From positions 1 to 61,255 of the forward strand of contig SVRY01000013.1 of assembly GCA_015064585.1 (NCBI GenBank): a DNA stretch of 61,255 nt. Reading direction: 5' to 3'. The position numbers and the translations under genes are program-made. Under the pieces are notes generated by a model. The model was not told where the DNA came from. It did no database searches and worked only from the letters and a program-made list of their open reading frames with translations. This document shows, piece by piece, positions 43,901-52,098 of this stretch (position 1 is the stretch's first letter; every line of letters begins with the position of its first letter). This DNA is from Oscillospiraceae bacterium (GTDB lineage Bacteria > Bacillota > Clostridia > Oscillospirales > CAG-272).

Positions 43901-46558
43901 ATGGCAGAACTAAACTATTCTTTGCTGATAACGCGTGTGTTGACCGGTGACACAAGTGCGTATGACGAGATCGTTGAAGTGCTGACACAGAAAATGCTGC
44001 GATTTGCCTATTCGGTGTGCAGAGATGAGCGCAAGGCGGAAGAAGCGGTAGAAGATGCCTTTGTCGACTGCTTTCTTCATTTATCAACACTCAAAGACCC
44101 GAACGCTTTTGAAGGATGGCTGTGCACGGCTGTCAAAAGAAAGTGTTGGAAACTTTGTTCAAACGGACGGCTTGAGGATCTGTCGGAGTTTGCAGAAGTA
44201 TTATCCGATCAGAACGAATTGCCCGAGGACTATCTCATTCGAACGGAAAAAGAAAGCGTTGTGCAAGCGGCGGTAAAGGGATTGTCGCCGGCACTTTGTG
44301 AAGTGACCGAGCTTTACTATTTTGAGGGCTGCGGCATCGAAATGATCGCAGAACGACTGCATTTGCCCATTGGCACGGTCAAGCGCAGATTGCACGACGC
44401 ACGCATCAAACTGAAAAGGGAGTTGATAGAATTGATGGATACAAATACAAGTCAGCTTGAAATGGCTATCAAGGAGAAAATCCAAAAAATCAAAAATTAC
44501 CGTCAGCTTTACGGTGAGGACGATACGTATAAGAGCAGCGTTTTGGAATTGTCTTCCATGATTGAAGGTGTGGAGGATGAGCGAAAGAAAAAGTGTTACA
44601 AGGCAGAGCATCTGACCCTTATGCGCTTTGACAGCGAGGAAGAGAAAAAGCAGGCAAAAGAAGAGCTTGCGCGCGCGGCAGAGGCAGGCGAGAATCCAAT
44701 GCTTGTGTGGGATTATTACTATCATAAAGCATTTGAGATCTTCCACATGGGGGATGATCTTCCCAAAAAGAGAGCCGAGTATTGGGAAAAGACTGCCCTT
44801 CCGGCTTTGGAAGCCTGCAAGGGACTGCCGGGATACGAAAAGGCAGTCGGATGTCTGCTGGTACAAACCTCGCGAAACATCAGCGACTATGATTTTGACA
44901 AATCCATCCGCTTACTGGAGCAGGCGTCGGACTATTTTGATGAAAGCGATTTTGAGGCAGTTGCCATCAAAAACGCATTGCAGACCTACAAGGAATCCTG
45001 TAAGCGGTCGGCAATGCCCGATATGGGGATGTATGATCGCATTTGTCGTCTGGGTTGCACCGAAAAAGGTCTGCACATGATGCACAGCATAGGTGGGAGA
45101 ATACACTGGCAGCAAATCATAGAAAACCACACGTATTATCCGTTCTTTGTGTCTGAACTTACAGATCAAAACGATATTCTTTTGTATGCAAACGCAAAGC
45201 CGGGCGATGTTTTCAATACCCGCTTTGAATATAGCGAGAATAGGGTTGCAACCGATACCGTTTCCTATCTTGACGAAAACGAGTGCGTGACGGTACCCGC
45301 AGGCACCTTTGAGAATTGCACTCACGTTTGCAAGGAGAATGTTTCCACCTTCAGAGGAAAGATTATCATGGATCTTTGGTTCAAGCAGGGTGTGGGACTT
45401 CTCAAATATTCCTATTTGTTTGAAGATGGGGATATAGAAACCTATGAACTGACCGAATACGAGATTACAGGCGGTACGGGACTTTTACCCCTTTCCCTTG
45501 GCAATCGGTGGGTATACCGTGAAACGGGACTTCCCAAAATACTGGAAAGCCGTCATGAATATTGCGTTGCCCGTGTTTCGGGTGAAGGCGAATATTATGA
45601 TCTGACCCACATGGGACTGACCTATCTGCCAAAGGCAGACGACAAAGGCGTGAATATCCCCGACAGCGACGTGTGTCTTGCCATTGTGGATAAGCTTTGT
45701 GATAAATGGAAGCTGGAGGCGGCGCATGCCTATCTGCGTGCTGCCGTGCGTGCCAATACAAATGAAAAGGCGGTTGCCACGGCAATTTTTAGCACTTCTG
45801 TGATCGGCAAGTATGCCGACTATCAAAGACGTGGCTACCGTTTCCTGCCGGGGTCTATCAGTTCGAGAAACGTGAAAAGAGAAAACGGATGCATTGCCGA
45901 GGTTGGCGGGTATGACTATTGCTTTGGACCCTACCGTTACGGTTGGAGAGGGAAGTATGAAGACCGCATTTTCGGTATCAAGCCCTTCCGTTATCTGGAT
46001 TGGTTCACAAACTGCTATTGGAACGATGAATGGAAGCCCGGATTCAAGGCGGAAATTCCCTACAGTGATTACGATAACAACGGGGCCACCGTATATCTTT
46101 CGGTGGAAGACGGCGGAACTGTGGAAACTCCCTGCGGTAGGTTTGAAGATTGCATCAAGTTGACCTTTGATGCCGAAATGCCGGGAGAAAGAGAGGAACA
46201 CTACTATCTCAACTGGAATGACGGCTATGCGTTCCAATGGTGCGGTAAGAAGGAATACTGGTTTGCACCCGGAGTCGGCATCGTGCGCCACGTGTGCACC
46301 TGGGGAAATCATATTTCTTCGGAAATGATCCTAAACAGCTTTGAGGTGCCCGGAAGCGACGGAAAGGAATATCTGCCGGTGCACATCGGTACAAAGTGGG
46401 AATATGTGGAAACCCATTTGACGAAGGAAGGGTACAGAGCGGCGTTCTGTGTATCGATTCCAAGCGGCATGGACGGCACCTATCAATGGATTTCTTCGCA
46501 GGAATTTGTGTATTTAGATACCGAAGAAAACTATAAAAACAGATTCTTCGGTTCGTGA
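43901..46558 (+). CDS. ECF sigma factor fused to a ~700-residue C-terminal region
   Basis: 885 residues against about 180 for a plain ECF sigma factor. Residues 1-175 hold region 2 (MLRFAYSVCRDERKAEEAVE, then DAFVDCFLHL) and region 4 (YYFEGCGIEMIAERLHLPIG, then TVKRRLHDARIKLKREL). A charged helical stretch follows (about 180-290). The rest holds two copies of a beta-rich module with the phrases VPAGTFENC/ETPCGRFEDC (residues ~465 and ~741), KQGVGLLKY/APGVGIVRH, and LPLSLGNRWVY/LPVHIGTKWEY, like those in secreted lipoproteins but here with no signal peptide or membrane helix. No anti-sigma gene is adjacent. The fused part may sense a ligand or replace an anti-sigma factor. ATG at 43901, seven bases after AAGGAG. 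Confidence 0.85.
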   Translation: MAELNYSLLITRVLTGDTSAYDEIVEVLTQKMLRFAYSVCRDERKAEEAVEDAFVDCFLHLSTLKDPNAFEGWLCTAVKRKCWKLCSNGRLEDLSEFAEVLSDQNELPEDYLIRTEKESVVQAAVKGLSPALCEVTELYYFEGCGIEMIAERLHLPIGTVKRRLHDARIKLKRELIELMDTNTSQLEMAIKEKIQKIKNYRQLYGEDDTYKSSVLELSSMIEGVEDERKKKCYKAEHLTLMRFDSEEEKKQAKEELARAAEAGENPMLVWDYYYHKAFEIFHMGDDLPKKRAEYWEKTALPALEACKGLPGYEKAVGCLLVQTSRNISDYDFDKSIRLLEQASDYFDESDFEAVAIKNALQTYKESCKRSAMPDMGMYDRICRLGCTEKGLHMMHSIGGRIHWQQIIENHTYYPFFVSELTDQNDILLYANAKPGDVFNTRFEYSENRVATDTVSYLDENECVTVPAGTFENCTHVCKENVSTFRGKIIMDLWFKQGVGLLKYSYLFEDGDIETYELTEYEITGGTGLLPLSLGNRWVYRETGLPKILESRHEYCVARVSGEGEYYDLTHMGLTYLPKADDKGVNIPDSDVCLAIVDKLCDKWKLEAAHAYLRAAVRANTNEKAVATAIFSTSVIGKYADYQRRGYRFLPGSISSRNVKRENGCIAEVGGYDYCFGPYRYGWRGKYEDRIFGIKPFRYLDWFTNCYWNDEWKPGFKAEIPYSDYDNNGATVYLSVEDGGTVETPCGRFEDCIKLTFDAEMPGEREEHYYLNWNDGYAFQWCGKKEYWFAPGVGIVRHVCTWGNHISSEMILNSFEVPGSDGKEYLPVHIGTKWEYVETHLTKEGYRAAFCVSIPSGMDGTYQWISSQEFVYLDTEENYKNRFFGS

Positions 46559-46572
46559 ATAGTTATAATGGA

Positions 46573-46602
46573 AAAATCGGTCCGCATTTGCGGACCGATT
46601 TT
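46573..46602 (+). terminator. Terminator of the ECF-sigma fusion gene
   Basis: AAAATCGGTCCGC (46573-46585) pairs with GCGGACCGATTTT (46590-46602). Confidence 0.92.
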
Positions 46603-46641
46603 GGTTATGGTTCAAATTTATATATTAATAATTTGATAGTG

Positions 46642-46760
46642 CTGCGAAGCAGGGACTCAGAACCCGCAGTTCGCGAAAGCGAGTCGGCAAGTGAGGCTTT
46701 TTATTTAGCGAACTGCCATGAGAAAATTTTGCTTTGGCAAAATTTCTCGGGGGTTCAGTC
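46642..46760. other. Three-way-junction structured element next to a tRNA gene
   Basis: Outer stem GACT(CA)GAACCC (46654-46665) with GGGTTCAGTC (46751-46760); arm one GCAGTTCGC (46666-46674) with GCGAACTGC (46708-46716); arm two GAGAAAATTTTGC (46720-46732) with GCAAAATTTCTC (46737-46748); a small CTGC-GAA-GCAG hairpin just before. The left edge AGGGACTCAGAACCC is almost the same as the T-arm of the tRNA 170 bases on (AGGGACTCGAACCCC). No frame fits. A small RNA or a hairpin (MITE-like) element are both possible. Confidence 0.55.
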
Positions 46761-46775
46761 GTAAAGTTAGCTACT

Positions 46776-46816
46776 AAAAATATAATAGGCACAGCTTTGC
46801 TGTGCCTATTATATTT
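46776..46816 (-). terminator. Terminator of the tRNA gene
   Basis: Perfect 15-pair stem (46780-46794 with 46800-46814, loop CTTTG); on the minus strand it ends in a T-run (complement of 46776-46780). Confidence 0.9.
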
Positions 46817-46893
46817 TGGTGGGCCATCAGGGACTCGAACCCCGGACCAACCGGTTATGAGCCGGTGGCTCTGACCAACTGAGCTAATGGCCC
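46817..46893 (-). tRNA. tRNA with CAU anticodon (tRNA-Ile2 more likely than elongator tRNA-Met)
   Basis: The minus strand folds as a standard cloverleaf: acceptor GGGCCAT with ATGGCCC, D-arm with AGCTCAGTTGGTCAGAGC, anticodon loop CTCATAA on a CCGG/CCGG stem, T-arm CGGGGTTCGAGTCCCTG, and an encoded CCA end. The CTCATAA loop is typical of tRNA-Ile2, whose CAU anticodon is changed to lysidine-AU so as to read AUA; elongator tRNA-Met more often has TTCATAC. A tilS target test would decide. Own promoter and terminator flank it. Confidence 0.93.
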
Positions 46894-46906
46894 GTGTACG
46901 AGGGAT

Positions 46907-46935
46907 AGTCTATCATATAATAAAATATTTGTCAA
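46907..46935 (-). promoter_or_regulatory. Promoter of the tRNA gene
   Basis: Minus strand TTGACA (46930-46935), 17 bases, TAGACT (46907-46912), about 13 bases before the tRNA 5' end. Confidence 0.88.
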
Positions 46936-46944
46936 GAGTTTTTG

Positions 46945-46980
46945 GGAAAAATATACGAGGGGCCATTCAGTGACCCCTCG
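46945..46980 (-). terminator. Terminator of glyA
   Basis: CGAGGGG and CCCCTCG (46956-46962, 46974-46980) pair around an 11-base loop, with TATATTTTT following on the minus strand. Confidence 0.82.
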
Positions 46981-46990
46981 CGCGATACAA

Positions 46991-48238
46991 TTATTCTTGA
47001 TATAAAGGATATTTTTCGCAAATGCGGGTTACTTCGGAACGGATGTAGTCGGCAGAGTTTTCAAAGTCGGTGGCGGTCAGCTTGAACAGCTTGGCAAGGG
47101 TCACCATATCTTCTTCCTTCAGACCTCTGGTGGTAACGGCAGGCGTGCCCACACGAATGCCGCTTGTTACAGTGGGTTTTTCAGGGTCGTTGGGGATGGA
47201 GTTCTTGTTTACGGTAATGTATACTTCATCCAAACGCTTTTCAAATTCTTTACCGGTAATGCCGAAGGGACGCAGGTCAACCAGCATCAGATGGTTATCG
47301 GTGCCGCCCGAGACAAGGGAGAATCCCTCTGCGAGCAAGTTTTCGGCGAGAACATTTGCATTTTTCAGAATCTGTGCCTGATATTCTTTGAATTCGGGTT
47401 TCAGTGCTTCGCCAAAGCAGATGGCTTTGGCTGTGATGGTGTGCATCAAAGGTCCGCCCTGGGTACCGGGGAATACGCCCGAATTGATCTTTTTGATCAG
47501 TTCTTCGGAATTGGTCAGGATCAGACCGCCGCGGGGACCGCGCAGAGTCTTATGGGTGGTAGTTGTAACGATGTCTGCGTAGGGAACAGGGGAAGGATGC
47601 AAGCCTGCGGCAACCAGACCCGCAATGTGTGCCATATCTACCATCAGCATGGCACCGCATTTTTTTGCGATCTCACCGAAACGGGCAAAGTCGATGGTGC
47701 GGGGATAGGCAGAAGCACCGGCAACGATCAGCTTAGGCTGATACTCCATTGCTTTTTTCTCCAGAGCATCGTAGTCGATGAAGCCGTCGTCGTTTACACC
47801 GTAGGCTTCAAACTGATAATATTTACCGGATAGGTTAACGGGAGAACCGTGGGTCAAGTGACCGCCGTGCGCCAGGTTCATGCCCAGTACCTTGTCGCCG
47901 TGTTCCAAAATTTTGAAATATACAGCGCTGTTTGCCTGTGCGCCCGAGTGGGGCTGTACGTTGGCGAATTTGGCACCAAAAAGTTCTTTTGCGCGCTCAA
48001 TGGCGATGTTTTCTACCACGTCTACGCATTCGCACCCGCCGTAGTAACGCTTGGCGGGATAGCCTTCCGCATACTTGTTGGTCAATACAGTGCTGTTGGC
48101 AGCTAAAATGGCGGGGGAAACAATATTTTCGGATGCGATCAATTCCAGCCCTCTTTGCTGGCGTTTGAATTCAGCTTCGACGGCTGCCCCTATTTCGGGG
48201 TCTACAGAACTGAGATAACGCATAGTTTCTTTTATCAT
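46991..48238 (-). CDS. glyA: Serine hydroxymethyltransferase
   Basis: 415 residues. It interconverts serine and glycine with tetrahydrofolate and supplies C1 units. Family marks: [55 protein letters not shown] and [14 protein letters not shown] with the PLP lysine at residue 230. ATG at 48238 follows GGGAGG; longer in-frame starts upstream cross the promoter at 48272-48300 and are rejected. Monocistronic. With tdh and kbl it can carry threonine carbon to serine. Confidence 0.97.
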   Translation of the reverse strand: MIKETMRYLSSVDPEIGAAVEAEFKRQQRGLELIASENIVSPAILAANSTVLTNKYAEGYPAKRYYGGCECVDVVENIAIERAKELFGAKFANVQPHSGAQANSAVYFKILEHGDKVLGMNLAHGGHLTHGSPVNLSGKYYQFEAYGVNDDGFIDYDALEKKAMEYQPKLIVAGASAYPRTIDFARFGEIAKKCGAMLMVDMAHIAGLVAAGLHPSPVPYADIVTTTTHKTLRGPRGGLILTNSEELIKKINSGVFPGTQGGPLMHTITAKAICFGEALKPEFKEYQAQILKNANVLAENLLAEGFSLVSGGTDNHLMLVDLRPFGITGKEFEKRLDEVYITVNKNSIPNDPEKPTVTSGIRVGTPAVTTRGLKEEDMVTLAKLFKLTATDFENSADYIRSEVTRICEKYPLYQE

Positions 48239-48271
48239 GGTTATAGTACCTCCCTGCATTAATATAAAAGT

Positions 48272-48300
48272 ATTATACATCATTTTCCGTTTTTTGTAAA
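48272..48300 (-). promoter_or_regulatory. Promoter of glyA
   Basis: Minus strand TTTACA (48295-48300), 17 bases, TATAAT (48272-48277). Confidence 0.85.
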
Positions 48301-48388
48301 GGATATAGAAGAAAGTTTTTGAAAAAATCCAAAAGATCATCGCAAAAAAAGATGTATAGTTTCTTTTACAACAATAACAAAACAAAAA

Positions 48389-48417
48389 TTGACAAAAAAC
48401 AAGGAATATGCTATGAT
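48389..48417 (+). promoter_or_regulatory. Promoter of the YihY-family gene
   Basis: TTGACA (48389-48394), 17 bases, TATGAT (48412-48417). Confidence 0.88.
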
Positions 48418-48457
48418 ATATTAAATACGGAGAATTTCATTAGGAGGAATATCCGAA

Positions 48458-49303
48458 TTGAAAAAAACGATCCGAAAACTGAAAGAATGTAAAGAACTGG
48501 TGTCAAGAGTATCGAAGGCTGTTAGACGCGCACAGATCTCTCTTTATTCGGCGCAGGCTGCTTATTTTGTTATTTTTTCGGCAATTCCGTTTTTGATGTT
48601 GTTTGTGGCAATTTTTGATTTGTTTGTGCCGGAATTGAATGTAAAAATTGCGGATATTGCGGTGAAATATTATCCTTCATCGGATGAGTTGATCACGGTG
48701 CAGACGGTGAAGCGTTTTATAGATGCAGGCGTTGCCACAGTCCCTGCTTCTCTGTTGGTTATTTTTTGGTCGGCTTCCCGCGGCGTGCGGGCAATCGGCG
48801 AAGGCATTTCGGGAATATATGGCTCTGCATTTGGGAAAAAGAATCTGCTTTGGCGATATGTATATTCATTTTTATATACTTTGATTTTTATAGCGTCCAC
48901 GCTTGTAACCTTGCTTCTGCTGGTGTTTGGGAAATATATCGGAATCTTTTTAACAAAGATCTTTCCCGGAGATACCAAGTTTTTTGAGACGCTGTTTGGA
49001 TGGCGTGTTTTGATCACTGCCGCTGTTTTGGTTTCTTTTTTTGTGCTTTTTTATAAATTGCTTGGATCCAAAGGGATGCCATGGCGCAAACATTTGCCGG
49101 GAGCGCTGTTTTCGGGGATTGGTTGGATCGGATATTCTCTCTTGTTTTCGCTGTATTTACGCTATTTTTCCAATTGGCAGAGCATTTATGGAAGTTTGTC
49201 TGTGCTCATGATCTTGATGCTGTGGATGTATAGCTGTATGTATATTATGATGTTGGGTGCCTTGATCAATATGTATTGGATGAAACATCCTAAAATTGTA
49301 TAA
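48458..49303 (+). CDS. YihY/BrkB-family integral membrane protein
   Basis: 281 residues with about six membrane helices. The opening AAYFVIFSAIPFLMLFVAIF, the stretch FWSASRGVRAIGEGISGIYG, and the end YGSLSVLMILMLWMYSCMYI are characteristic of the YihY/BrkB family (once called RNase BN in error). Its function is not settled; a transport role has been proposed for the family. TTG start at 48458, ten bases after AGGAGG. Monocistronic, converging on spoVG across a shared terminator. Confidence 0.92.
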   Translation: MKKTIRKLKECKELVSRVSKAVRRAQISLYSAQAAYFVIFSAIPFLMLFVAIFDLFVPELNVKIADIAVKYYPSSDELITVQTVKRFIDAGVATVPASLLVIFWSASRGVRAIGEGISGIYGSAFGKKNLLWRYVYSFLYTLIFIASTLVTLLLLVFGKYIGIFLTKIFPGDTKFFETLFGWRVLITAAVLVSFFVLFYKLLGSKGMPWRKHLPGALFSGIGWIGYSLLFSLYLRYFSNWQSIYGSLSVLMILMLWMYSCMYIMMLGALINMYWMKHPKIV

Positions 49304-49305
49304 AA

Positions 49306-49332
49306 GAAAAGAGCCCACCGGCTCTTTTCAAA
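49306..49332. terminator. Bidirectional terminator between the YihY-family gene and spoVG
   Basis: GAAAAGAGCC (49306-49315) pairs with GGCTCTTTTC (49320-49329); the minus-strand exit is less T-rich near the stem than the plus-strand flank is A-rich, but both directions are plausible. Confidence 0.75.
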
Positions 49333-49336
49333 AAAA

Positions 49337-49639
49337 TTATTCCATAATTGCTGCATCGGCGGTGGCGACGGCTTGGGCGGTAGCCACAGCGTCTTCGTAT
49401 GCATCCAGAATGGTGCGTTCCAACTCGCCGCGGAAATCGGTATTGATGGGGTGGGCAATGTCGCGATAGGTATTATCGGGATTTTTGCGGCTGGGCATTA
49501 CAACAAAAAGCCGTTCGCGCGCATAGATCACTTTGATATCGTGCAGAGCTAATTGGTTGTCAAAGGTTACAGAAACGATGGCTTTCATCGGTCCTTCATC
49601 ATCAAAAATCTTTCTGACTTTTACATCTGTAATTTGCAT
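49337..49639 (-). CDS. spoVG: Septation/sporulation regulator SpoVG
   Basis: 100 residues. [20 protein letters not shown] at the start and [20 protein letters not shown] in the middle are almost invariant in this family. SpoVG binds nucleic acid and affects asymmetric division, spore cortex formation and surface gene expression. The C-terminal tail is Ala-rich ([17 protein letters not shown]). ATG at 49639 after AGGAGG. A TATAAT box lies upstream near 49678-49683, but no good -35 or sigma-H site was found. Monocistronic. Confidence 0.97.
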   Translation of the reverse strand: MQITDVKVRKIFDDEGPMKAIVSVTFDNQLALHDIKVIYARERLFVVMPSRKNPDNTYRDIAHPINTDFRGELERTILDAYEDAVATAQAVATADAAIME

Positions 49640-49831
49640 TATTGTGTTCCTCCTGAATGTTACTGTACTGCGTATTTATATTATACAGGGTGAATGTTGC
49701 GTTTATACAAAGAATTTGCAAGTTTTTTTTGAATTATTTGTGTACTTTTTGTTAATATTTATCGAAAATGTGTGAATGTGTCTTTAAACGGACACAAATC
49801 TTAATTTGTGGGAATTAATTTGGAGGTGCTT

Positions 49832-51205
49832 ATGAATCAATCCATTCATAGCTATAATAGGATCCATTTTATAGGAATTGGCGGCATTATGATGTCGTCG
49901 CTTGCCACAATGGCGCTTGATGGCGGAAAGCAGGTGACGGGATCGGATAGAGCTCCTTCTCAGTTGACAGAAAAGCTTGTTCAAAAAGGCGCTGTGATAT
50001 ATTACGGACAGTGTGCCGAAAATATTGCGCTTTCGAAAGCAGAGCTGGTGGTGTATACAGCGGCGATTCATCCCGACAATCCGGAATTGAAAGCGGCAAA
50101 GCAGGCAGGACTGCCCATGCTCAGCCGTGCGGAGTATTTGGGAGAGTTAATGCTCACTTATCGGCATCGCGTGGGTATATCGGGTACGCATGGGAAGTCA
50201 ACGACCACAGGCATGCTGACTTCAATTTGCCTTGCAGCGAAAACAGATCCCACGGTATTGTGCGGTGCCCGGCTATCTGCGCTGGAAGGGGAGGCATTTC
50301 GAAGCGGAAATACCGGGCAGTTGGTATATGAGTCTTGTGAGTATACCGATTCTTTTCTCAGCTTCCATCCCACTGTGGCAGTTGTACTGAATGTGGATTT
50401 AGATCATGTGGACTATTTTCACAGCATGGAACAACTGCAGGCATCTTTTCGCCGTTCAGCACAGGAGGCAGATACGGTGATTGCCAATTGGGATGATGCG
50501 GGAGCAAGAGAAACCTTTCGGGATTTTGCTTCCCCTGTGATTTGGGTGTCGGTAAAAGAAAACAGTGCGCGGTATTTGGCAAAGGATCTGTACTTTGAAA
50601 AGGGATGCGGTGCTTTTTTGCTGATGGATAGAGACCAAGAGCTGGGCAGAGTTACCCTTTCGGTTCCGGGGATGCACAATGTGCAAAATGCACTTTGTGC
50701 AGCGGCAGCCGCGCTGTCTTTGGGAATATCCATGGATGCCATCGCAAAAGGCCTTGCTTCTTTTGGCGGTGCGGTGCGGCGTTTTGAAAAAAAAGGAAGC
50801 AGGGAGGGTGTGGATGTGTTTGACGATTATGCTCACCATCCGACCGAAATCTATGCCACGCTACAAACTGCAAAGACTTTGGGATATGACCGCATTGTAA
50901 CGGTTTTTCAGTCCCATACCTATTCACGTACCGCACAGCTATTGACTGAATTTGCAAAGGCGCTTTCTCTTTCCGATCTGACCTTGATAGCACCCATCTT
51001 TGCGGCAAGGGAGGAAAATGTTTGGGGCGTTTCTTCGGCGGATATTGCCGTGCGCATGAATTGTGCAGTGGCATTTGACAGTATGGATGAAACACTTGCG
51101 GCACTGCGGAAAAATGTGCGCCCGGGGGATCTTGTGATCACGATGGGTGCGGGAAATATCTACAAAGTGGGAAGTGCGTTCTTAAAAGGTGAGGACAAAG
51201 TATGA
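49832..51205 (+). CDS. murC: UDP-N-acetylmuramate--L-alanine ligase
   Basis: 457 residues. MurC adds the first residue, L-alanine, of the wall peptide to UDP-MurNAc. HFIGIGGIMMSSLATMAL is the N-terminal UDP-binding fold, VGISGTHGKSTTTGM the ATP loop, VLNVDLDHVDYF the metal region and VFDDYAHHPTEI the C-terminal mark that separates MurC from MurD-F. ATG at 49832 after GGAGG. No other mur gene is next to it; rlmB follows after about 90 bases with its own promoter. Confidence 0.96.
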   Translation: MNQSIHSYNRIHFIGIGGIMMSSLATMALDGGKQVTGSDRAPSQLTEKLVQKGAVIYYGQCAENIALSKAELVVYTAAIHPDNPELKAAKQAGLPMLSRAEYLGELMLTYRHRVGISGTHGKSTTTGMLTSICLAAKTDPTVLCGARLSALEGEAFRSGNTGQLVYESCEYTDSFLSFHPTVAVVLNVDLDHVDYFHSMEQLQASFRRSAQEADTVIANWDDAGARETFRDFASPVIWVSVKENSARYLAKDLYFEKGCGAFLLMDRDQELGRVTLSVPGMHNVQNALCAAAAALSLGISMDAIAKGLASFGGAVRRFEKKGSREGVDVFDDYAHHPTEIYATLQTAKTLGYDRIVTVFQSHTYSRTAQLLTEFAKALSLSDLTLIAPIFAAREENVWGVSSADIAVRMNCAVAFDSMDETLAALRKNVRPGDLVITMGAGNIYKVGSAFLKGEDKV

Positions 51206-51223
51206 CTTTTTTTGGGATTCCTA

Positions 51224-51252
51224 TATACAAATCCGCAAAAATGTGATACAAT
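51224..51252 (+). promoter_or_regulatory. Promoter of rlmB and the pseudo-ATPase gene
   Basis: TATACA (51224-51229), 17 bases, TACAAT (51247-51252). The -35 box is imperfect. Confidence 0.55.
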
Positions 51253-51296
51253 GATCATGTATAGATATAAATAATGTAATTAAAGGATAGATGCGT

Positions 51297-52082
51297 ATGG
51301 AACGGAATGACAAAGGAAAGAAGCCGTTTAAGTCGGAAACTGCTTTGGAAGGAATCGTGGCAGGGCGCAATGCGGTTTTGGAACTTTTAAAAACGGAAAC
51401 ATCGGTGGACAAGGTATTTACAGCCAAAGGAGACAGAGAAGGCTCCATTAAGCTGATTTGCGCAATGGCGCTGGAAAAAGGTATTCCGCTGATGGAATGT
51501 GATAAGAGTAAGCTGGACCGTTTGGCAGGGGGCAGCTGGCATCAAGGTGTGGTTGCCATGACAGCCCAAAAAGAGTACTGTACACTGGATGATCTGTTTG
51601 CTATTGCCGAAGAAAGAAACGAACCTGCTTTTTTTGTCATTGGCGACGGCATTTCGGATCCGCATAATCTGGGCGCACTGATACGGTGTGCCGAAGGCGC
51701 GGGGGCACATGGAGTGATTCTCTCCAAGCGTCACTGCGTTGGATTAACTCCTGTGGCAGCAAAGGCTTCTGCCGGAGCGCTTGCACATATGGCAGTGGCG
51801 AAGGTGCCCAATATAGCGGCGGCTATCGATCGGCTGAAAGAAAATGGCGTTTGGGTATACGGTGCCGAAGCGGGCGGCACATCGCTGTACAAAACCGATA
51901 TGAAGGGTGCTGCGGCATTTGTTTTTGGTTCGGAAGGCGAGGGGATTTCCCGCCTTGTCAAAGAGAAATGTGATTTTATTGTTTCCATTGAAATGTACGG
52001 ACATGTAAATTCATTCAATGTCTCCTGTGCATCTGCTGTGGTCTTGTGCGAAGCGGCAAGACAGCGGCATGCGGAAAAGTAA
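51297..52082 (+). CDS. rlmB: TrmH/RlmB-family rRNA 2'-O-ribose methyltransferase
   Basis: 261 residues. The N-terminal part is the L30e-like substrate-binding domain (ALEGIVAGRNAVLELLKTET). The SPOUT knot motifs are DGISDPHNLGALIRCAEGAG (motif 1), VFGSEGEGIS (motif 2) and SIEMYGHVNSFNVSCASAVV (motif 3). The family methylates a ribose in 23S rRNA (G2251 for RlmB); some relatives act on other sites, so the exact nucleotide is inferred. ATG at 51297, nine bases after AAAGGA. It lies only 16 bases ahead of the pseudo-ATPase gene, forming a two-gene operon. Confidence 0.9.
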   Translation: MERNDKGKKPFKSETALEGIVAGRNAVLELLKTETSVDKVFTAKGDREGSIKLICAMALEKGIPLMECDKSKLDRLAGGSWHQGVVAMTAQKEYCTLDDLFAIAEERNEPAFFVIGDGISDPHNLGALIRCAEGAGAHGVILSKRHCVGLTPVAAKASAGALAHMAVAKVPNIAAAIDRLKENGVWVYGAEAGGTSLYKTDMKGAAAFVFGSEGEGISRLVKEKCDFIVSIEMYGHVNSFNVSCASAVVLCEAARQRHAEK

Positions 52083-52098
52083 GAGGAAGGGATACGGT

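Noticed and set aside
49640..49831. Sigma-H promoter expected for spoVG
   Set aside because: I could not find a convincing sigma-H pattern; only a TATAAT without a good -35 box, so no promoter was listed.
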